Of a stretch of DNA of 64,000 bases, positions 62,934 to 64,000 are shown one piece after another. Source of the stretch: Hirschia sp964351655 (lineage in GTDB: Bacteria > Pseudomonadota > Alphaproteobacteria > Caulobacterales > Hyphomonadaceae). Under the pieces are notes generated by a model that did not search any database, had not been told where the DNA came from, and worked only from the letters and a program-made list of their open reading frames with translations. A program made the translations under genes and the position numbers. The stretch is from contig CAYGPD010000007.1 of NCBI GenBank assembly GCA_964351655.1, positions 1 to 64,000 on the forward strand. Reading direction: 5' to 3'. Each line of letters opens with the position of its first letter. Positions within the stretch are counted from its first letter, which is position 1.

Positions 62934-63433
62934 GCTGATTTCCTAAAATGACGCACGGTTCGATGGTTAGCAGTCGTAATCGCAATTGCAAGCGCATCCG
63001 CCGCATCTGCTGTCATCGCTTCAGCTTTGGGTAACAGGCGTTTTATCATGAACGCGACTTGGTCTTTGTCCGCCGCACCTGTGCCAACGACACATTGCTT
63101 AACTTTGGTGGCAGCAAATTCAGCGACAGTTAGACCCGCCATGGATAAACCAGCCATAGCGGCTCCACGTGCCTGCCCCAGCAAAAGCGTGGACTTTGGG
63201 TTTTTGTTGACGAAAGTCTCTTCTATGCCTGACTCATCTGGCTTGTGCGTTTCAATAACAATATTGAGCTCGCGGATAATGAATGAAAGTCGCTCTGACA
63301 TAGGTAAAGTCGTTTTGGGCTTGATCACGCCATGCGCGACCCAAGACAAACGCGGACCATCCAAATCGATAATGCCCCACCCTGTATTTCGTAACCCTGG
63401 ATCGACACCTAAAATGCGAATTGATTGCGACAT
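62930..63433 (-). CDS. ruvC: Crossover junction endodeoxyribonuclease RuvC
   Basis: Resolves Holliday junctions. The 167-residue RNase H-fold nuclease has ILGVDPGLRNTGWG (first catalytic Asp), GIEETFVN (Glu), and the C-terminal TADAADALAIAITTAN with the final Asp pair. It is translationally coupled to ruvA. The usual neighbour ruvB is on the other strand at 44379. Confidence 0.95.
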   Translation of the reverse strand: MSQSIRILGVDPGLRNTGWGIIDLDGPRLSWVAHGVIKPKTTLPMSERLSFIIRELNIVIETHKPDESGIEETFVNKNPKSTLLLGQARGAAMAGLSMAGLTVAEFAATKVKQCVVGTGAADKDQVAFMIKRLLPKAEAMTADAADALAIAITTANHRTVRHFRKSA

Positions 63434-63590
63434 AAAATGTCCCCGCTGACGACTTCAAGAATGCAAAAATGCGAATCTTGCTTTGTTCTTTCTAGAACAT
63501 CTTGTTTTTGTGTACCTCACGTTAACGCGATTGCGTACATTCTAATAAAAATGACAGGTTTTTCGACTTTTTGCACTGTAGAGCACGCAC

Positions 63591-64000
63591 ATGACGGTAA
63601 ACAAAGCTAGTTTTCATCTTTCGCGCCGCCTTCTTTTAGGGGGAGCAGGCCTGACTCTATTAATGCCCATGCCAGCAATTGCACGAAATGTGGTGCGCAC
63701 GAACGCCCCTCTTTTGAAACTACCTGCATCAATGGTGTTCCTTCGACTCGATGAGAATGGTGCGGTTGTGCCCTCTTCTCTGGAGCGGCGGTTATGGAGC
63801 CAGTTCACAATGAATTTAGGGGCGTTAGTCTCTCGAATGGAACCCATTCCTCATAACAATCTCATTCCCGGCGGACAATTGGAAGCGGATATGGGTCTAG
63901 GATCCACCATTCTAAACGCACGTCTTGCTGCGCAATCACAAGGTTATGATTATCTCATCGTGTATGGCGTCGTCCCCAAAAATGAAGGCGTAAAGTACAA
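63591..64000 (+). CDS. Exported protein with Tat-like signal, cut by the window end
   Basis: An open frame from ATG at 63591 runs to the end of the window (136 codons, no stop). It begins with a twin-arginine-like signal (HLSRRLLLGGAGLTLLMPM, cleavage near AIAR). The mature part contains LRLDENGAVVPSSLERRLW, then LEADMGLGSTILNARLAAQSQGYDYLIVYGVV. No family is recognised. It is divergent from ruvC, with 157 bases between. Shine-Dalgarno support is weak. Confidence 0.65.
   Translation, partial: MTVNKASFHLSRRLLLGGAGLTLLMPMPAIARNVVRTNAPLLKLPASMVFLRLDENGAVVPSSLERRLWSQFTMNLGALVSRMEPIPHNNLIPGGQLEADMGLGSTILNARLAAQSQGYDYLIVYGVVPKNEGVKY

Overview
The window is an ordinary chromosomal stretch of an alphaproteobacterium. 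The evidence is the order aroA-cmk-rpsA-ihfB, a FYDLN-type acidic zinc-ribbon protein, a PhaR/PhaB pair, metX-metW, a tol-pal block with cpoB and an alphaproteobacterial-type serC-serA pair. Moderate GC, acidic A/T-leaning coding sequence and many secreted lipoproteins recall the marine stalked or budding Hyphomonadaceae (for example Hirschia). That placement is inference, because no 16S rRNA gene is present.

Layout. 1-4.3 kb (minus): aroA, cmk, rpsA, ihfB. 4.4-10.9 kb: FYDLN protein, tRNA-Ala(GGC), a ZIP-type metal transporter, metX-metW, P-II, a methyltransferase and glyoxalase II. 10.1-13.6 kb: a secreted protein, then phaB and phaR diverging across a candidate PhaR operator. 13.2-19.5 kb: a surface-glycan group of two GT2 transferases, an ArnT/PMT-like membrane transferase, an O-antigen-ligase-like protein and a small membrane protein. 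19.5-34.7 kb: thrS, an Mpo1-like protein, yidD, lipoproteins, a compositionally odd SEC-C protein, a Ca/Na exchanger, a flavoprotein, a pseudouridine synthase, an Fe-S scaffold, exoD, two tandem lipoprotein hydrolases and cysS. 35-44.2 kb: folE, a small XRE-regulator/membrane-protein operon, hisI, a muramidase fused to a trypsin-like domain, rluD, rpoH, an SDR with a degraded active site, purA and a PagL-like deacylase. 44.4-53.7 kb (plus): ruvB, ybgC, tolQ-tolR-tolA-tolB, pal, cpoB, a YbjN protein and tilS. 53.9-62.3 kb: ftsH, a cupin protein, folP, thiD, a DMT protein, serC, serA and a TRIC-type channel. 62.3-63.4 kb (minus): ruvC-ruvA, separated from ruvB. The window ends inside an exported protein gene.

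How the genes work together. Most are housekeeping: aromatic amino acid, methionine, serine, folate, thiamine and histidine synthesis; translation; proteostasis (rpoH, ftsH); Holliday junction processing; and envelope integrity (Tol-Pal). The accessory features most worth attention are a SEC-C protein with a possible PD-(D/E)xK nuclease core (24.4-26.1 kb), a GH108 muramidase/serine-protease fusion (37.1-38.3 kb), a serC leader with two mutually exclusive hairpins, and an XRE/membrane-protein operon with repeated A/T-rich operator-like elements. No CRISPR array, insertion sequence, integrase or prophage was seen.
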